From Ornithinimicrobium cerasi (GTDB taxonomy: Bacteria; Actinomycetota; Actinomycetes; Actinomycetales; Dermatophilaceae): 64,000 nt of DNA. Under the pieces are notes generated by a model. The model was not told where the DNA came from and did no database searches. It saw only the letters and a program-made list of their open reading frames with translations. The translations under genes and the position numbers were made by a program. Below are positions 50,849 to 60,979 of this stretch, piece after piece (position 1 is the first letter of the stretch; each line of letters begins with the position of its first letter). The stretch is from the NCBI RefSeq assembly GCF_003702705.1, contig NZ_QZMN01000001.1:1-64000 (forward strand), in the 5' to 3' direction.

Positions 50849-52145
50849 GCGGCCCATCCTGCCCCGGCTCGGCGGGGACGCTCTCGTCGGCCCGCCCCGT
50901 CGCGGGGTATGCCGTGCCGCTCACCTCCGGCGTCGGGCCGGCTCCGGTCCGCACGAGCGCGACGGTGATGTTGTCCACCCCGCCCCGGCCGTTGGCCCAC
51001 CCGACGAGCGCCTGGCCGAGCGCCAGCGGGTCCTGGCCGACGCGCTCCTGCTCCGCGCGGAGCACCGCGTCCAGGTCCTGGGCCTCGGAGGCGTAGTTCC
51101 ACAGCCCGTCCGAGCACAGCAGCAGCCAGCCCGGCGCGGTGACGTCCACCGTGACGGTCTCGGGCGCGTGGTCGGGGGAGTCGGGCCCGAGCCAGCGGGT
51201 GATCGTGTGCGCGAGCGGGCCGGACTCCGCCGTCGGGCGGTCCAGCCCCGCCTCGACCTGCTCCTCCGCGACGGAGTCGTCGCGGGTCAGCCGGCGCGGC
51301 TCACCGGTCTCGGGCAGCCAGTAGGCACGGGAGTCGCCGACGCTGCCCACGCTCGCCGTGCCACCCTCGACGACGGCCGCCACGTAGGTGCAGGAGGGTG
51401 CGGCGTCGGGGAACTCCTCGCCCACCTCCGCGACGGCCCGGGCGGCGGCGTCGGTGGCCAGGACCAGCCGCTCGTCGGGGCCGGCGTCGGAGGAGGTGAG
51501 GACCTCCAGGGCGGCGTAGGCCGCGGCCAGGCTGGCCTCGGCCGACCGGGCGGCGCTGCTCACGCCGTCGCACACGACGAGCGCGGCGCGCACCCCGCCG
51601 TCGCCGTCCTCCTCGGCCCAGACCGCCATCGCGTCCTCGTTGGCGGTATGCCGTATCCCCCGGTCGCAGACCGCCGCCACCCGGGCGGTCGGCCGGGCGG
51701 AGAAGTGGTCGCGGGGGTCGGGGCGCTTCTCACCGCATCGCGTGCACCAGCCGTCGGCGTCGTACGCCCCTCCGCACCGGCAGGTGCCGTGGTCGACATC
51801 GGGGGCGGGCTCGGGCTGCGCCGCCTCCGACAGCTCACCGTCGAGCACGAGCATCGGCGTCGGCAGCGGGGGCGGGCCGTCGGCGAACGGCTCGGGCTCC
51901 TCCTCGACGGGGTCCGGCGGCTCCAGCGGCTGCACCTCCTCGGGCCCGTCCGTTTCGGTGGGCTGCACCTCGTCCGGCGCGACGGGCTGCTCATCGACGG
52001 GGTCGGGCGGCTCCAGAGGCTGCACCTCCTCGGGCCCGTCCGGGTCGGCAGCGCGGACGTCGCGCTCCCGGTCGGCGGAGGTCGCGGACGGGTCGGGCGT
52101 CGGGCCGTCGGGCGTGGGGGCGTCGGGCGTCGGTGTGTCGGTCAT
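50841..52145 (-). CDS. PP2C-family serine/threonine phosphatase with zinc ribbon
   Basis: The product has 434 residues. A disordered Pro/Glu-rich N-terminus with a duplicated 'DGPEEVQPLEPPDPV' unit is followed by a zinc ribbon (Cys122, 124, 134, 137). The PP2C domain (about 153-398) carries the metal Asp residues in 'NEDA' (171), 'CDGVSS' (193), 'VGDSRAYW', 'SDGLWNY' (346) and 'DNITV' (391). It would reverse phosphorylation by the adjacent PknG-like kinase, with which it shares an ATGA overlap at 52142. Confidence 0.93.
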   Translation of the reverse strand: MTDTPTPDAPTPDGPTPDPSATSADRERDVRAADPDGPEEVQPLEPPDPVDEQPVAPDEVQPTETDGPEEVQPLEPPDPVEEEPEPFADGPPPLPTPMLVLDGELSEAAQPEPAPDVDHGTCRCGGAYDADGWCTRCGEKRPDPRDHFSARPTARVAAVCDRGIRHTANEDAMAVWAEEDGDGGVRAALVVCDGVSSAARSAEASLAAAYAALEVLTSSDAGPDERLVLATDAAARAVAEVGEEFPDAAPSCTYVAAVVEGGTASVGSVGDSRAYWLPETGEPRRLTRDDSVAEEQVEAGLDRPTAESGPLAHTITRWLGPDSPDHAPETVTVDVTAPGWLLLCSDGLWNYASEAQDLDAVLRAEQERVGQDPLALGQALVGWANGRGGVDNITVALVRTGAGPTPEVSGTAYPATGRADESVPAEPGQDGPHG

Positions 52146-54430
52146 GTCCAGCTCCAGGGGCGGATGGCGTTCGCGCGGTCGATGAGGGCCGCCCGCTCCA
52201 GCGGGTCGGGGGTGTAGTCGGCGAGGTAGCGGTACTCCTTCTCCACGGCGCGCCGGAGCGCCTCGCGGGTGACGGGCACCTCGCCCAGCCGCCAGCCGGG
52301 CTGCTCGCCGTGCTGGGCGACCTGGGTCAGTGCCTGCTCGTAGATGGAGGCGTTGAAGTGCGCCCGCTGCCGCGGGTCGAGGGTCAGCCGCGCCACCGCG
52401 TGCACGGACTCCCGCAGGTCCGCCAGGGTGCCGCGGCCCCGCAGCAGCTCGGCCCGCAGCCAGCGGGCACGAGGGTGCGCGCGGCTGCTCGGCGGCACCG
52501 AGTCGAGCGCCGCGATCGCCCCGTCGTCGTCGTGACGCGAGCGGCGGACCCGGTAGAGCCCGAAGGCGGCGGGCGCGACATACGCCGCGTCGGTCCTCCA
52601 GACCCGCTCGTAGTCGAGCTCGGCCGCCTTGCTGTAACCGCCGATCTCGCTCGAGAGCGCCAGGGCGAGGCGCGGAGCGACCTCGCCGGGCAGCGCGTCG
52701 CGCACCGCGGCGAAGTGGCCGGCGGCGGACTGACCCGCCGCGCCGGCACGGGCCGCGTCCTCACCGGCCTGGGACAGCGCCCACAGCCCCCGCAGCCAGG
52801 CGGCCCGCCAGTCCCACGGGTCGAGCCGGACCAGACCGCGCACCGCCTCGTCGAACCACGGCTGCTGGCCCGTCCGGATGCCGGTGCGGGCCCGGGCGAC
52901 GAGCACCTCCGAGGTGGTCTCGTCGGCCCCCAGCAGCGCGTCGTGCAGCGCGGTGGGGTCGGCGGACTGCAGGGAGGCGACCCAGTCGACCATCGGGTCG
53001 GTCTCGTCGCGGGTCAGCTCCGGCAGCTCCCACCACGCCAGCGTCTCCCCCGTCGAGACCGGCGCCTCGAAGGTGGTCGAGTGGGCCGACATCGTCGCGG
53101 CCTGGGCGCTGCCCGCGGCCACCACCTGGCGGAGCACGCCGATCATCTGCAGCCGCAGCTCCTCGACCGTGAGGAAGCGGTCGTTGGGGTCCGGGGCGCA
53201 GCAGCGCGCGATCAACCGGTAGAACGCGTCGTGCTCGAGGAAGGGCGGCACCTGGCTGACCGGGGGGAGGGACGCGACATACTCCGACTGGTAGCCGCGG
53301 AACTCGAAGGTGAGCACGCACAGCGTCCGGCCGATCGTCCAGATGTCGGAGGCGACCGACGGCCCGACCTCGGGGACCTCCGGAGCCTGGTAGCCCACGG
53401 TCCCGTAGATCGGGGACTCGAGGTCGTCCTGGCGCCGCACCCCGCCGAGGTCGATGAGCTTGACCGCGTCGCCCTCCTGGATGAGGTTGTCCGGCTTGAA
53501 GTCGCAGTAGAGCAGGCCGAGGTCGTGCAGGTGGCTGAACGCGGGCAGCGTCTCCAGCACGAACGCCAGCGCCTGGTCGACGGGGAAGGCGTTGTAGCGC
53601 CCGGTCGTGGCCATCCGCTGCTTGAGCATCTGCTTGAGGCTGGTCCCGCCGACGTACTCCATCACCGTGTAGGCGTCGCCCTCGTGCGTGACGACGTTGT
53701 AGATCTCCACGATGAGCGGGTGCTTGACCTGGGCGAGGAACTGCTGCTCGGCGACCGCGGCGTCCAGGGCGTCCGCGTCCCCGGTGTTGAGCAGACCCTT
53801 GAGCACCACCCACCGGTCCGAGACGTTCTTGTCGCGGGCCAGGTAGATCCAGCCCATCCCGCCGTGCGCGAGGGCGCCGACCACCTCGTACTGGCCCGCC
53901 ACGAGGTCGCCCGGGGCCAGCTTGGGGGTGAAGGAGTAGGGGGCACGGCACTGCGGGCAGTAGCCCTGCTGCCGACCCGAGGCGTCGCCGGCCGCGCGCC
54001 CCACCGGGGCGCCGCAGTTGGGGCAGACGCGCCTGTCCTCGGGGACCTGGGGGTCGTCCGGGACCGCGGCGGTCGGGTCGCCCACGGGCACGGGTGGCAC
54101 CTGGGTCAGCCCCATCCCGAGCCGCGATCGGCGCTGGGCCGCCTGCGCGCGGCGGTGTCGCTCTGAGGCCGCGCGCACGGCCCGGGTCGACTGACCGGGA
54201 GCGGGGGTGGCGACGTGGGGAGCCGCGGCGGCGGGGTCGGAGGAGGACAGGTCCTCACCCGCTGCTCCCGCGAGGTCGGGGGCCGACGCCGCGGCGTCGC
54301 GGGCGGCGGCGGGCGGGGGCGTGAACGGGGTGGCCGCGACCGGCGCCTGGGAGGGCTCCGGCGACCCGCAGACGTTGCACCATCCGTCCTCGTAGGAACC
54401 GGGGCAGCCCGGCTCGACGCAGCGGTTCAC
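52142..54430 (-). CDS. pknG: PknG-like serine/threonine kinase (rubredoxin-kinase-TPR)
   Basis: The product has 762 residues, close to the ~750 of mycobacterial PknG. In order: an extra N-terminal zinc ribbon (Cys4, 9, 18, 21), a disordered linker, a rubredoxin-like pair of Cys-x2-Cys (136/139, 158/161), a kinase domain (about 181-435) and a TPR-like helical C-terminus. Kinase motifs are Lys211 in 'VVLKG', 'YCDFKPDN' (Asp310) and 'LIDLGG' (Asp327), which match PknG's unusual 'CDFKPEN' and DLG loop. PknG phosphorylates FHA proteins that control nitrogen/TCA metabolism. GTG 54430 overlaps the coiled-coil stop (GTGA). Confidence 0.92.
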   Translation of the reverse strand: MNRCVEPGCPGSYEDGWCNVCGSPEPSQAPVAATPFTPPPAAARDAAASAPDLAGAAGEDLSSSDPAAAAPHVATPAPGQSTRAVRAASERHRRAQAAQRRSRLGMGLTQVPPVPVGDPTAAVPDDPQVPEDRRVCPNCGAPVGRAAGDASGRQQGYCPQCRAPYSFTPKLAPGDLVAGQYEVVGALAHGGMGWIYLARDKNVSDRWVVLKGLLNTGDADALDAAVAEQQFLAQVKHPLIVEIYNVVTHEGDAYTVMEYVGGTSLKQMLKQRMATTGRYNAFPVDQALAFVLETLPAFSHLHDLGLLYCDFKPDNLIQEGDAVKLIDLGGVRRQDDLESPIYGTVGYQAPEVPEVGPSVASDIWTIGRTLCVLTFEFRGYQSEYVASLPPVSQVPPFLEHDAFYRLIARCCAPDPNDRFLTVEELRLQMIGVLRQVVAAGSAQAATMSAHSTTFEAPVSTGETLAWWELPELTRDETDPMVDWVASLQSADPTALHDALLGADETTSEVLVARARTGIRTGQQPWFDEAVRGLVRLDPWDWRAAWLRGLWALSQAGEDAARAGAAGQSAAGHFAAVRDALPGEVAPRLALALSSEIGGYSKAAELDYERVWRTDAAYVAPAAFGLYRVRRSRHDDDGAIAALDSVPPSSRAHPRARWLRAELLRGRGTLADLRESVHAVARLTLDPRQRAHFNASIYEQALTQVAQHGEQPGWRLGEVPVTREALRRAVEKEYRYLADYTPDPLERAALIDRANAIRPWSWT

Positions 54431-55557
54431 AGCGGCACCCCCATCGTCCGGGCGAACGTCTCCTGCGCCTGCACCAGCGCCTCCACCCTCGTCAGGTCGC
54501 TCGGTCGCGCCTCGAGCAGCGCCCGGGTCTGCTCCACGAGGGGCGCCATCGAGGCCGCCGCGTCGCCGTCGAGGACGTCGCCCAGGTGCGCGGCGCGGGT
54601 GCTGAGGTCCTCGCGCCGGGCCAGCGCGGCGGCATACGTCGTCTGCGCGAGGGTGAGGGCGCGGTCCACGCGCTCGAGCCGACCCAGGTATGCCGTCAGC
54701 TCGCCCGGCTCGGACGGCACCGGGCCGAGGGCACCGACGTCGGGTATGCCGAGGGCCGGGGCGGGCGTCACACTCGCCCGGGCGCGCTCGGCGAGGGCCC
54801 GGACGGCCTGCCCGCGGGCGGCGAGCTCGGCCACCTCGCGGGTCGCCTGGGCGTGGTCGGCCTTGGCGTGGGCCCGGGCGGAGGCGGCGACGATGAGGTC
54901 GCGCTCGGCGGTGGCCGCCTGCGCCTCGAGGGGGCCGAGGAGACCGCCGACGTCGGCGCCCCGCCGCGCCCGTTCTGTGACGTCGTCGAGCCGCGCGTCC
55001 AGCTGCCGGTGCATCTCGGCGGCGGAGGCGCGGCGGCTCTCCGGGATGAGCGCGACCTGGTCGGCGATGCGCTCCACCGTCTGGCGCAGCCCCCGCAGCC
55101 GCCCCGCGAGGTCGGGGTCGGCGCCGTCGAGCCGCAGCCGGGAGCGCAGCGAGGAGGCGAGCGAGTCGGAGAGGCGGCACGCCTCGGGGAGGGAGACCGC
55201 GAGCGCCTGGCCGACGCCGCGCGAGCCCGGCTGCTCCAGGCTGCCCCAGACCAGGGTGGTGATCCGGCGCCGCTCCGTCTCGCCCACCCGGCCGCTGTCC
55301 CAGGTGGCGAGCAGCAGCTCGAGCCGGTCGGCGACGGCCTGCCACAGCGTCATCGACAGGGTCACGTCGGGCGTGACCGCGGCGCGCTCCTGGGGGGTGG
55401 GCAGATCCATCGCCGCCTGGTCCAGGACGGCCAGCTCGGCGCGCCGCTGGTCCTTCCAGCGGATCATCGCGTCGAGGTAGCGGAGCAGCTCCCGCTGGGG
55501 GACGTCGGAGCCGAGCGTGCCCGGGGCGGGGGGCGCGACGGCATACTGCGCGGTCAT
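54427..55557 (-). CDS. Coiled-coil cytoplasmic protein next to pknG
   Basis: The product has 376 residues, nearly all helical, with no membrane segment. Conserved blocks shared with the 37026-38138 paralogue include 'YAVAP', 'DVTLSMTLWQAVADRLELLLATW', 'SLPEACRLSDSLASSLRSRL', 'ERDLIVAASARAHAKAD' and 'LGIPDVGALGPVP'. Their presence in both copies next to an FHA gene suggests an adaptor bridging kinase and reader. Its stop is coupled to the PknG start. It does not resemble any enzyme I know. Confidence 0.8.
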   Translation of the reverse strand: MTAQYAVAPPAPGTLGSDVPQRELLRYLDAMIRWKDQRRAELAVLDQAAMDLPTPQERAAVTPDVTLSMTLWQAVADRLELLLATWDSGRVGETERRRITTLVWGSLEQPGSRGVGQALAVSLPEACRLSDSLASSLRSRLRLDGADPDLAGRLRGLRQTVERIADQVALIPESRRASAAEMHRQLDARLDDVTERARRGADVGGLLGPLEAQAATAERDLIVAASARAHAKADHAQATREVAELAARGQAVRALAERARASVTPAPALGIPDVGALGPVPSEPGELTAYLGRLERVDRALTLAQTTYAAALARREDLSTRAAHLGDVLDGDAAASMAPLVEQTRALLEARPSDLTRVEALVQAQETFARTMGVPL

Positions 55558-55606
55558 GGGTGCGCCTCCCGGGCGTCCGGGGCGGGGGAGCGGTGCGGCA
55601 CGGCGC

Positions 55607-57193
55607 TCACCCCTCGACCTGCCGCCGGCGCAGGAGCGCCGGGACGAGCGCCGCCAGCGGGAGGATCGCGGCGGCCGAGGTGGTGACCGCGTAGGGCCCC
55701 ACCTCCAGCTGGCTCTCGGTGCGGGCGAGCACGGCGGAACGGGCGTCCTCCAGGACGACGGTCTGGGCGTCGAGGAGGGCGCCCCCGGCCTCGACGAGCG
55801 CCTGCGCGTGGGGGACCGCCTCGTCCGTGGACAGGGAGCGGATGTCGACGCCGGCCAGGCTCTCGCGGGCGGCGGTGTAGGCGGCGAGGGCCTGAGGGTC
55901 GTGCCGGTCCTCCTCGAGGTAGCCGGTCCCCTCCCAGAAGGTCTCCCGCTCGTAGCTCTCCAGCGCCCGGGTCCCGTAGACCGCCTGGAGGTCGCGCCCG
56001 ACCTGGTCGTAGACGGCGCGAGCGTCGTCCACAGCCTGGCTGTGGGTGGCCAGGGCAGGCTCGACGTCGAGGTGGCGGCCCTGGTCGGCGACGACCAGAC
56101 CGGCGGGCACGAGGGCCAGACCGGCCAGCCCCGCCCCCACCCGCGTGCCGCCCCTGGCCAGCCCGTAGGTCAGCCCGCCGATCGCCACCACCCCGCCGAG
56201 GAGCATCCAGGTGGGCAGGGCGCGGTCGGCGTCCACGAGCTCGCCCGCGTCCCTGATCTCGTAGGTGCCGACGGCGTAACCGGCCGAGGACCTGGCCTCG
56301 TCCCAGGCGCTGAGGACGCGCTGGGGGTTGCTGCCCGGCTCGGCGAGGAGCGGGCCGACGGTCTCCTCGAAGTCGCGGACGGGGTAGGTGACGTCCGACG
56401 CGGCGCCCGCGGCGGTGGCCTGGGAGACGCTGGCCAGGGTGCCGTCCCCCTGGGTGACCTCCTCGCCGCCGAGGTAGCGGCCGACCTCCTCGTCGAGGGT
56501 GAGCCCGGCCCCGAGCCAGGCGACGCGGCTCTCGTCGAGCGTGACGAAGTCCTCGACGTCGGCCGCGGAGGGTGGGTCGACCGAGGCGATCGCCCCGGCG
56601 ACGACGAGACCGCTGCCGAGCAGGGCGAGGGTCAGGGTGCGTTGCAGCCGGGGCACCGGCACGCCGCTGCGGCGCTCCGCCGCGGCGAGCAGGGAGTTGG
56701 GTGCGCCTCTGCGGCCGGACCCCGAGCCCCGGGCGGCGCGCCCGCCGCGGCCGGAGCGGGCGTCCGGGTCCGCCCCCGACACCGAGCTCGCCACGGACGG
56801 GACGTGGCCGCCGGTCTGCCGGGCCTTGCGGCGCAGCCGTCGCTCGGTCTTGTGCAGGCGACGCTCGGCGTCGTCGAGCAGCCGCTGCCGGCGAGCCAGC
56901 TCGACCTCCGCCAGCCTTCGCTCCTCGGCGAGTCGTTCCTGGGCCTCGCGACGCCGGCGCTCCGCCTCCTGCTCCGCGGCCCGCCGCCGCTCACGGTCCT
57001 CCGCCTCGAGCTCGCGGCGCTGCCGCTCCAGCTCGGCCCGCTGCCGGGCCAGCTCCTCCGCCGTCGTGTCCTCGACGTCGGGCCGTTGCTCGCCCAGCAC
57101 CAGCATGGGGGGCTTGTCGCCGCCCGCGCCGCCCGCGCCGTCGGCGCCGGCCGCGCCGGGGCGTCCCTCGTCGCTCATCCGTCCCTCGCTCAC
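55607..57193 (-). CDS. Membrane protein with N-terminal coiled coil and GlnX-like topology
   Basis: The product has 528 residues. A disordered start, a strongly charged coiled coil (about 41-125), a basic Gly/Ser linker, then helix 1 (186-205), an extracytoplasmic region (~206-326), helices 2 and 3 (327-346, 351-370), a second helical extracytoplasmic region (375-498) and helix 4 (500-521). Two outer helical domains between four membrane helices is the plan of GlnX, the membrane partner of PknG signalling in mycobacteria. Homology by sequence is not demonstrated. GTG 57193 has GAGGA upstream; ATG 57178 is possible. Confidence 0.75.
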   Translation of the reverse strand: MSEGRMSDEGRPGAAGADGAGGAGGDKPPMLVLGEQRPDVEDTTAEELARQRAELERQRRELEAEDRERRRAAEQEAERRRREAQERLAEERRLAEVELARRQRLLDDAERRLHKTERRLRRKARQTGGHVPSVASSVSGADPDARSGRGGRAARGSGSGRRGAPNSLLAAAERRSGVPVPRLQRTLTLALLGSGLVVAGAIASVDPPSAADVEDFVTLDESRVAWLGAGLTLDEEVGRYLGGEEVTQGDGTLASVSQATAAGAASDVTYPVRDFEETVGPLLAEPGSNPQRVLSAWDEARSSAGYAVGTYEIRDAGELVDADRALPTWMLLGGVVAIGGLTYGLARGGTRVGAGLAGLALVPAGLVVADQGRHLDVEPALATHSQAVDDARAVYDQVGRDLQAVYGTRALESYERETFWEGTGYLEEDRHDPQALAAYTAARESLAGVDIRSLSTDEAVPHAQALVEAGGALLDAQTVVLEDARSAVLARTESQLEVGPYAVTTSAAAILPLAALVPALLRRRQVEG

Positions 57194-57262
57194 GCGTTCC
57201 TCACCCCTGCGTCTGTCCGTCGTGCGTCCTGCGCCCGGGATCCCCGGCCTCGGTCCGCTCCT

Positions 57263-57298
57263 GTGTCACGCCGGTCGTCAGGGCGACGGGCGTGACAC
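57263..57298 (-). terminator. Stem-loop between the two halves of the kinase cluster
   Basis: 10-bp arms GTGTCACGCC/GGCGTGACAC enclose a GTCG/CGAC inner stem. It follows the 57321 gene's stop by 22 nt and may terminate or attenuate before the downstream half of the cluster. Confidence 0.6.
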
Positions 57299-57320
57299 GA
57301 CAGCGCCGCACATCGATGCC

Positions 57321-58670
57321 TCACCGGTAGTCCCTCAGCCGTTGTGTCAGGCCGGTCCACGCCAGCGCACCCGCGACCAGCCCGAGCACCAGGGCCAGGC
57401 CCGAGGTGACGAGCGCGGGCCGGCCCACGCTGCCGACCGAGGCACCCAGCCGCGTGTCGGCGAGCTCCTCCAGGGCGCTCTCCGCCTCGGCGAAGCCCTC
57501 CTGGCTCGCGGTGACGACGGCGAGGCCCTCGGCGCCGGTGGTGTCGTCGAGGTCGGCCTGGGCGTCGAGGACGACGTCCCACGCGTCGGAGACCGCGGGC
57601 TCGCCCAGCGCCCGGACGCTGTCCGCCGCGCGGTCCACGGGATCCGCCGCCGTCCCGGCGTCGAGCGTCTGGGCGTACTGCGCGGCGCGGGCCACGCGCA
57701 CGTCCTGGAGGGCCTGGGCGGACTGCGCCGCGGCGTCGACCCGCTGGTCGTAGTCCACGGGCAGGGCCGCCGGGTTCAGGGAGACGTAGGTCAGGCCGGC
57801 CGTGATCGCGGTGGCGATCGCCAGCGGCACGTTGACGATCCGTCGGGTGAGCAGGGCGAGCCACACCAGCAGACCGCCGAGGAGGAGCGTGGCCAGGCCG
57901 CCGACGACGGCGGTGAGCGCGGACCGGGAGCCGGTGCGCAGGTCGACGGCGTGTCCGTCGGCCACCGCGTCCGTCACGGCCATCGACTCGTCGGTGAGGG
58001 TGACCACCTCCTGGAGGCCCGCCGCACCCGCGCCGGGGTCGGCCTCCGCGACCCGGAGCGCCTCCTGCCCCGCGATCGCCACGTCCACGAGCGAGCCGGA
58101 GGTCGACGTGCCGGACCGGGCCACCCACTCGGCGGCGGAGCCCAGGAGCGCGGGGAACGCGGCCGGGTCGGCGAGCCGCTCCGCCTCCGGGACCGCTGCG
58201 GCGGACTCCGCCACGCCCCGCGCCACCTCGAGCCGGGCCGCGGCGACGTCGGTGCCGGCGCGCTCGGCGGCCTCCCACTGGGCGGCGATGACGTTGGGGG
58301 TGGCGTTGACGCCGCCGGTGTCGAAGGTGCCGGTCGCGACGATGCCGGTGAGCAGCGCGGCGCCGGTCGCCAGCCCGCGGGCCAGGCGCAGGCGGGAGGG
58401 GGTGGCGGAGGGGCGTGCGGGACGGGAGGCAGCCGGGGCCTGACCCTGCTCGGGCGCCGCGGACTGCGTGGCCGCCGCGGGGGCGGCCCCGGGCTGGTTC
58501 GCGGCCGGCTGGTTTGCTGCCCGATGGGCGGACGCCGGCTGGGCGGACGCCGCCAGGGCTGACGCCGACTGGCTCGCCGCCGCCGGACTGCTCGCCGCCG
58601 GACCGCTCGCCCGCCGCGCGGCCGCAGCCTGCCCGGCCGGCCGCCGAACCGCGGGACCGGGTGTGCTCAC
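57321..58670 (-). CDS. Second membrane protein with GlnX-like topology
   Basis: The product has 449 residues. An Ala/Pro/Gln-rich disordered N-terminus (1-95) is followed by helix 1 (97-113), an outer helical domain (~120-248), helices 2 and 3 (250-275, 280-298), another outer helical domain (~300-417) and helix 4 (418-440). The topology parallels the 55607 protein, with '[21 protein letters not shown]' and similar amphipathic helices, like a tandem four-helix-bundle sensor. It probably senses an extracellular ligand or partner. GTG 58670 overlaps the AAA+ stop (GTGA). Confidence 0.75.
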   Translation of the reverse strand: MSTPGPAVRRPAGQAAAARRASGPAASSPAAASQSASALAASAQPASAHRAANQPAANQPGAAPAAATQSAAPEQGQAPAASRPARPSATPSRLRLARGLATGAALLTGIVATGTFDTGGVNATPNVIAAQWEAAERAGTDVAAARLEVARGVAESAAAVPEAERLADPAAFPALLGSAAEWVARSGTSTSGSLVDVAIAGQEALRVAEADPGAGAAGLQEVVTLTDESMAVTDAVADGHAVDLRTGSRSALTAVVGGLATLLLGGLLVWLALLTRRIVNVPLAIATAITAGLTYVSLNPAALPVDYDQRVDAAAQSAQALQDVRVARAAQYAQTLDAGTAADPVDRAADSVRALGEPAVSDAWDVVLDAQADLDDTTGAEGLAVVTASQEGFAEAESALEELADTRLGASVGSVGRPALVTSGLALVLGLVAGALAWTGLTQRLRDYR

Positions 58671-60322
58671 GCGTCCTCCTCCGGCACGACGGCCTCCCCG
58701 ACCGACAGGTCGACCCCGTCCCGGTCCTCGAAGTCCCGACGCTCCAGGGTGCGCAGCTCCTTCAGGCTCGGCTCCTCCGACTCCCGCAGCCGCCACGCGT
58801 GCCGCCCGATCGCGGCCTCGAGCATGTTGCGGGCGAACCGCCCGTTGCCGAAGCTGGGACCGCGCGGGGTGGCCGCCAGGATCTCCCGGAACCGTTCCGT
58901 CGCCGGGGTGTCGACGTCGTAGTCCATCTTCTCGGCCAGCACCTGCTGGATCGCCACGAGCTCGTCGTCGGTGTAGTCGTCGAACTCGATGATCGTGCGG
59001 AACCGGCTCTCCAGGCCCGGGTTCATCCCGACGAACTCCGCCATCGGTGCCGGGTAGCCGGCCACGATGACGACCAGCTCGTCGCGGTGGTCCTCCATCT
59101 CCTTGACGAGGGTGTCGACCGCCTCCTTGCCGTACTGGTCCCCGCCGAGGCTGTAGGCCTCGTCGATGAACAGCACCCCGCCCAGCGCGGACGCGACGAC
59201 CTCCGAGGTCTTCACCGCCGTCTGCCCGAGGTAGCCCGCCACCAGCTCGGAGCGGTCCACCTCGACGAGCTGCCCCTTGTCGAGGAGGCCGAGCGCGCGG
59301 TAGATGCCGCCGACGAGCCGCGCCACGGTGGTCTTGCCCGTGCCGGGGTTGCCGACGAAGACGAGGTGGCGGGTGAGGGTCGCGATCCGCAGCCCCACCT
59401 CCTGGCGACGTGCCTCCATCTTCAGGACGGCGACCTGCCGGTGGATCTCGGCCTTGACCCGCTCCAGGCCGATGAGCGCGTCGAGCTCGGCGAGCAGCTC
59501 CTCGACGCTGCGCTCGGGCTCGGCCGGCTCCTCCGGCTCCGGGGCGGGGGCCCCGGGGGCCTCCTGGGTGGCCAGGGGGTCGGTGCTCATCGCCGGCTCG
59601 TGCGGGTATGCCGTGCCCGCCGGCCCGAGCGCGTCCGGCCCCAGCTGGCCCGCGGTCGTCGGCGGCAGCTGGCCGCCTGGGCCACCGGCCTGGCCGAGGT
59701 GTCCCATCTCGCCGAGCATCTGCCGGACCCGCGCCGACTGCTCCTGGGCGCGGCGCAGCAGGTCGGAGGACAGGTCGCGCAAGGAGCCGGTCTCGGAGGG
59801 GGCCGACCCCGCCAGCACCGACCCGGGCAGCGGCGAGCCGGCGGGCGGCGAGCCGGCGGGCGGCGAGCCGGTCGGGGTCTGTCCGGGTGCCAGCGTGGGC
59901 GCGACGGCGGGCGCGGGCGGCCGGACCCCGGCGGCGGCCAGCTGGGCCGAGCCCACCGAGAGGGCGCGGCCCAGGCTGGTCGGGCCTGCTCCGGGCACGG
60001 TGCACGCGGCCTGGGCGACGTCGGCGAGCGCCTTGGCATAGGCGCCGGCAGAGGCATGGTGCTCCGACACCAGCGTCTGGAGCGACGGGGTCGGGATGTG
60101 CGTGAAGCGGCGTCCGTGCGGCACGGCGCCGAAGAAGTCGCTGGCCGGGTGGCCGAAGGTGTCCCCCCAGGTGCGGGCCAGCTCGCTGGCGCCGGTGGAC
60201 TGCTCCATCACGGCGGCGGCGACGACCTGGCCCTCGGCGCGCACGGTCGCCTCGTCCAGACCCGCCTCGCGGCCGATCCGGGCCAGGACGTCGACGGCGT
60301 CGCGCAGGGGCTGGGTGGTCAT
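58667..60322 (-). CDS. CbbX/SpoVK-type AAA+ ATPase
   Basis: The product has 551 residues. The N-terminal ~240 residues are helical, then Pro/Gly-rich. The AAA+ module (about 280-530) has '[29 protein letters not shown]', Walker A 'VGNPGTGKT' (324-331), Walker B 'VLFIDEAY' (Asp387, Glu388) and the Arg finger 'GLESRF' (Arg440). This is the CbbX/EccA/SpoVK group, which remodels protein complexes. Its N-terminal domain is unlike EccA's TPRs. ATG 60322 overlaps the XpaC-like stop. It probably remodels a partner from this cluster. Confidence 0.92.
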   Translation of the reverse strand: MTTQPLRDAVDVLARIGREAGLDEATVRAEGQVVAAAVMEQSTGASELARTWGDTFGHPASDFFGAVPHGRRFTHIPTPSLQTLVSEHHASAGAYAKALADVAQAACTVPGAGPTSLGRALSVGSAQLAAAGVRPPAPAVAPTLAPGQTPTGSPPAGSPPAGSPLPGSVLAGSAPSETGSLRDLSSDLLRRAQEQSARVRQMLGEMGHLGQAGGPGGQLPPTTAGQLGPDALGPAGTAYPHEPAMSTDPLATQEAPGAPAPEPEEPAEPERSVEELLAELDALIGLERVKAEIHRQVAVLKMEARRQEVGLRIATLTRHLVFVGNPGTGKTTVARLVGGIYRALGLLDKGQLVEVDRSELVAGYLGQTAVKTSEVVASALGGVLFIDEAYSLGGDQYGKEAVDTLVKEMEDHRDELVVIVAGYPAPMAEFVGMNPGLESRFRTIIEFDDYTDDELVAIQQVLAEKMDYDVDTPATERFREILAATPRGPSFGNGRFARNMLEAAIGRHAWRLRESEEPSLKELRTLERRDFEDRDGVDLSVGEAVVPEEDA

Positions 60323-60978
60323 CGGGCTCCTTCGGGCGGGGTGAGGCGGGTGAGGCGGGCAGGTCCGTCGGCCTCGACAGCGGCCGGGGTCATGCCGACC
60401 TGGGCGACGACACCTGTCGGGTCGTCCGGGTCCTCCGGCATCGCCGGCAAGGGAGCCTGCGCGCCGTCGACCCGCAGGGAGCCACCCGCCCCGGCGTGCC
60501 CGAACTTCTCGGCGATGAACCGGCCCTGGGCGACGAGCTCTCGCGCGTCGTCGCGGTAGACGGCGTCGAAGACCCGGTCCAGGGTCACGCCGAGCAGGTC
60601 GAGCTGGTCGACGAGGACCATGAGCGAGGTCTTGCCGCCGTCCACGGGACGGGTGTCGGCATACCGGCGGGGGAGGCGCTGGTAGGCCCCGATCGCCTCG
60701 GGGAGGTAGTCGGTGGCGGTCGCGACCACGGTGTAGCCGAGGTCGCTGCCGCTGATCCGGCGCAGCCGCGGCACGGTGTCGCGGACCGTGTCGACCACCC
60801 GGCCCGCCCGGGCGACCACCGCCGAGGGCAGCGCGGAGGAGGCGAGCAGCTCCGCGGTCTGGTCGAGCGCGGCATACACGTCCTCGGCGGTGGGGGGCGC
60901 CGGGAGGACCATCCGCTCCTCGTCGGGCGTGGCCGGCGCCCGCCCGAGCATCCGGTCCAGCAGGTCGCCGAACCCCAC
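60319..60978 (-). CDS. XpaC-like protein
   Basis: The product has 219 residues. '[34 protein letters not shown]' and '[43 protein letters not shown]' show the helical pattern of XpaC, a protein whose gene accompanies telA in many Gram-positives. There is no signal peptide. The C-terminal ~50 residues are Pro/Asp-rich. GTG 60978 begins 1 nt after the TelA stop. A paralogue heads the 38764-36199 satellite operon. The biochemical role is unknown. Confidence 0.72.
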   Translation of the reverse strand: MGFGDLLDRMLGRAPATPDEERMVLPAPPTAEDVYAALDQTAELLASSALPSAVVARAGRVVDTVRDTVPRLRRISGSDLGYTVVATATDYLPEAIGAYQRLPRRYADTRPVDGGKTSLMVLVDQLDLLGVTLDRVFDAVYRDDARELVAQGRFIAEKFGHAGAGGSLRVDGAQAPLPAMPEDPDDPTGVVAQVGMTPAAVEADGPARLTRLTPPEGAR

Positions 60979-60979
60979 G

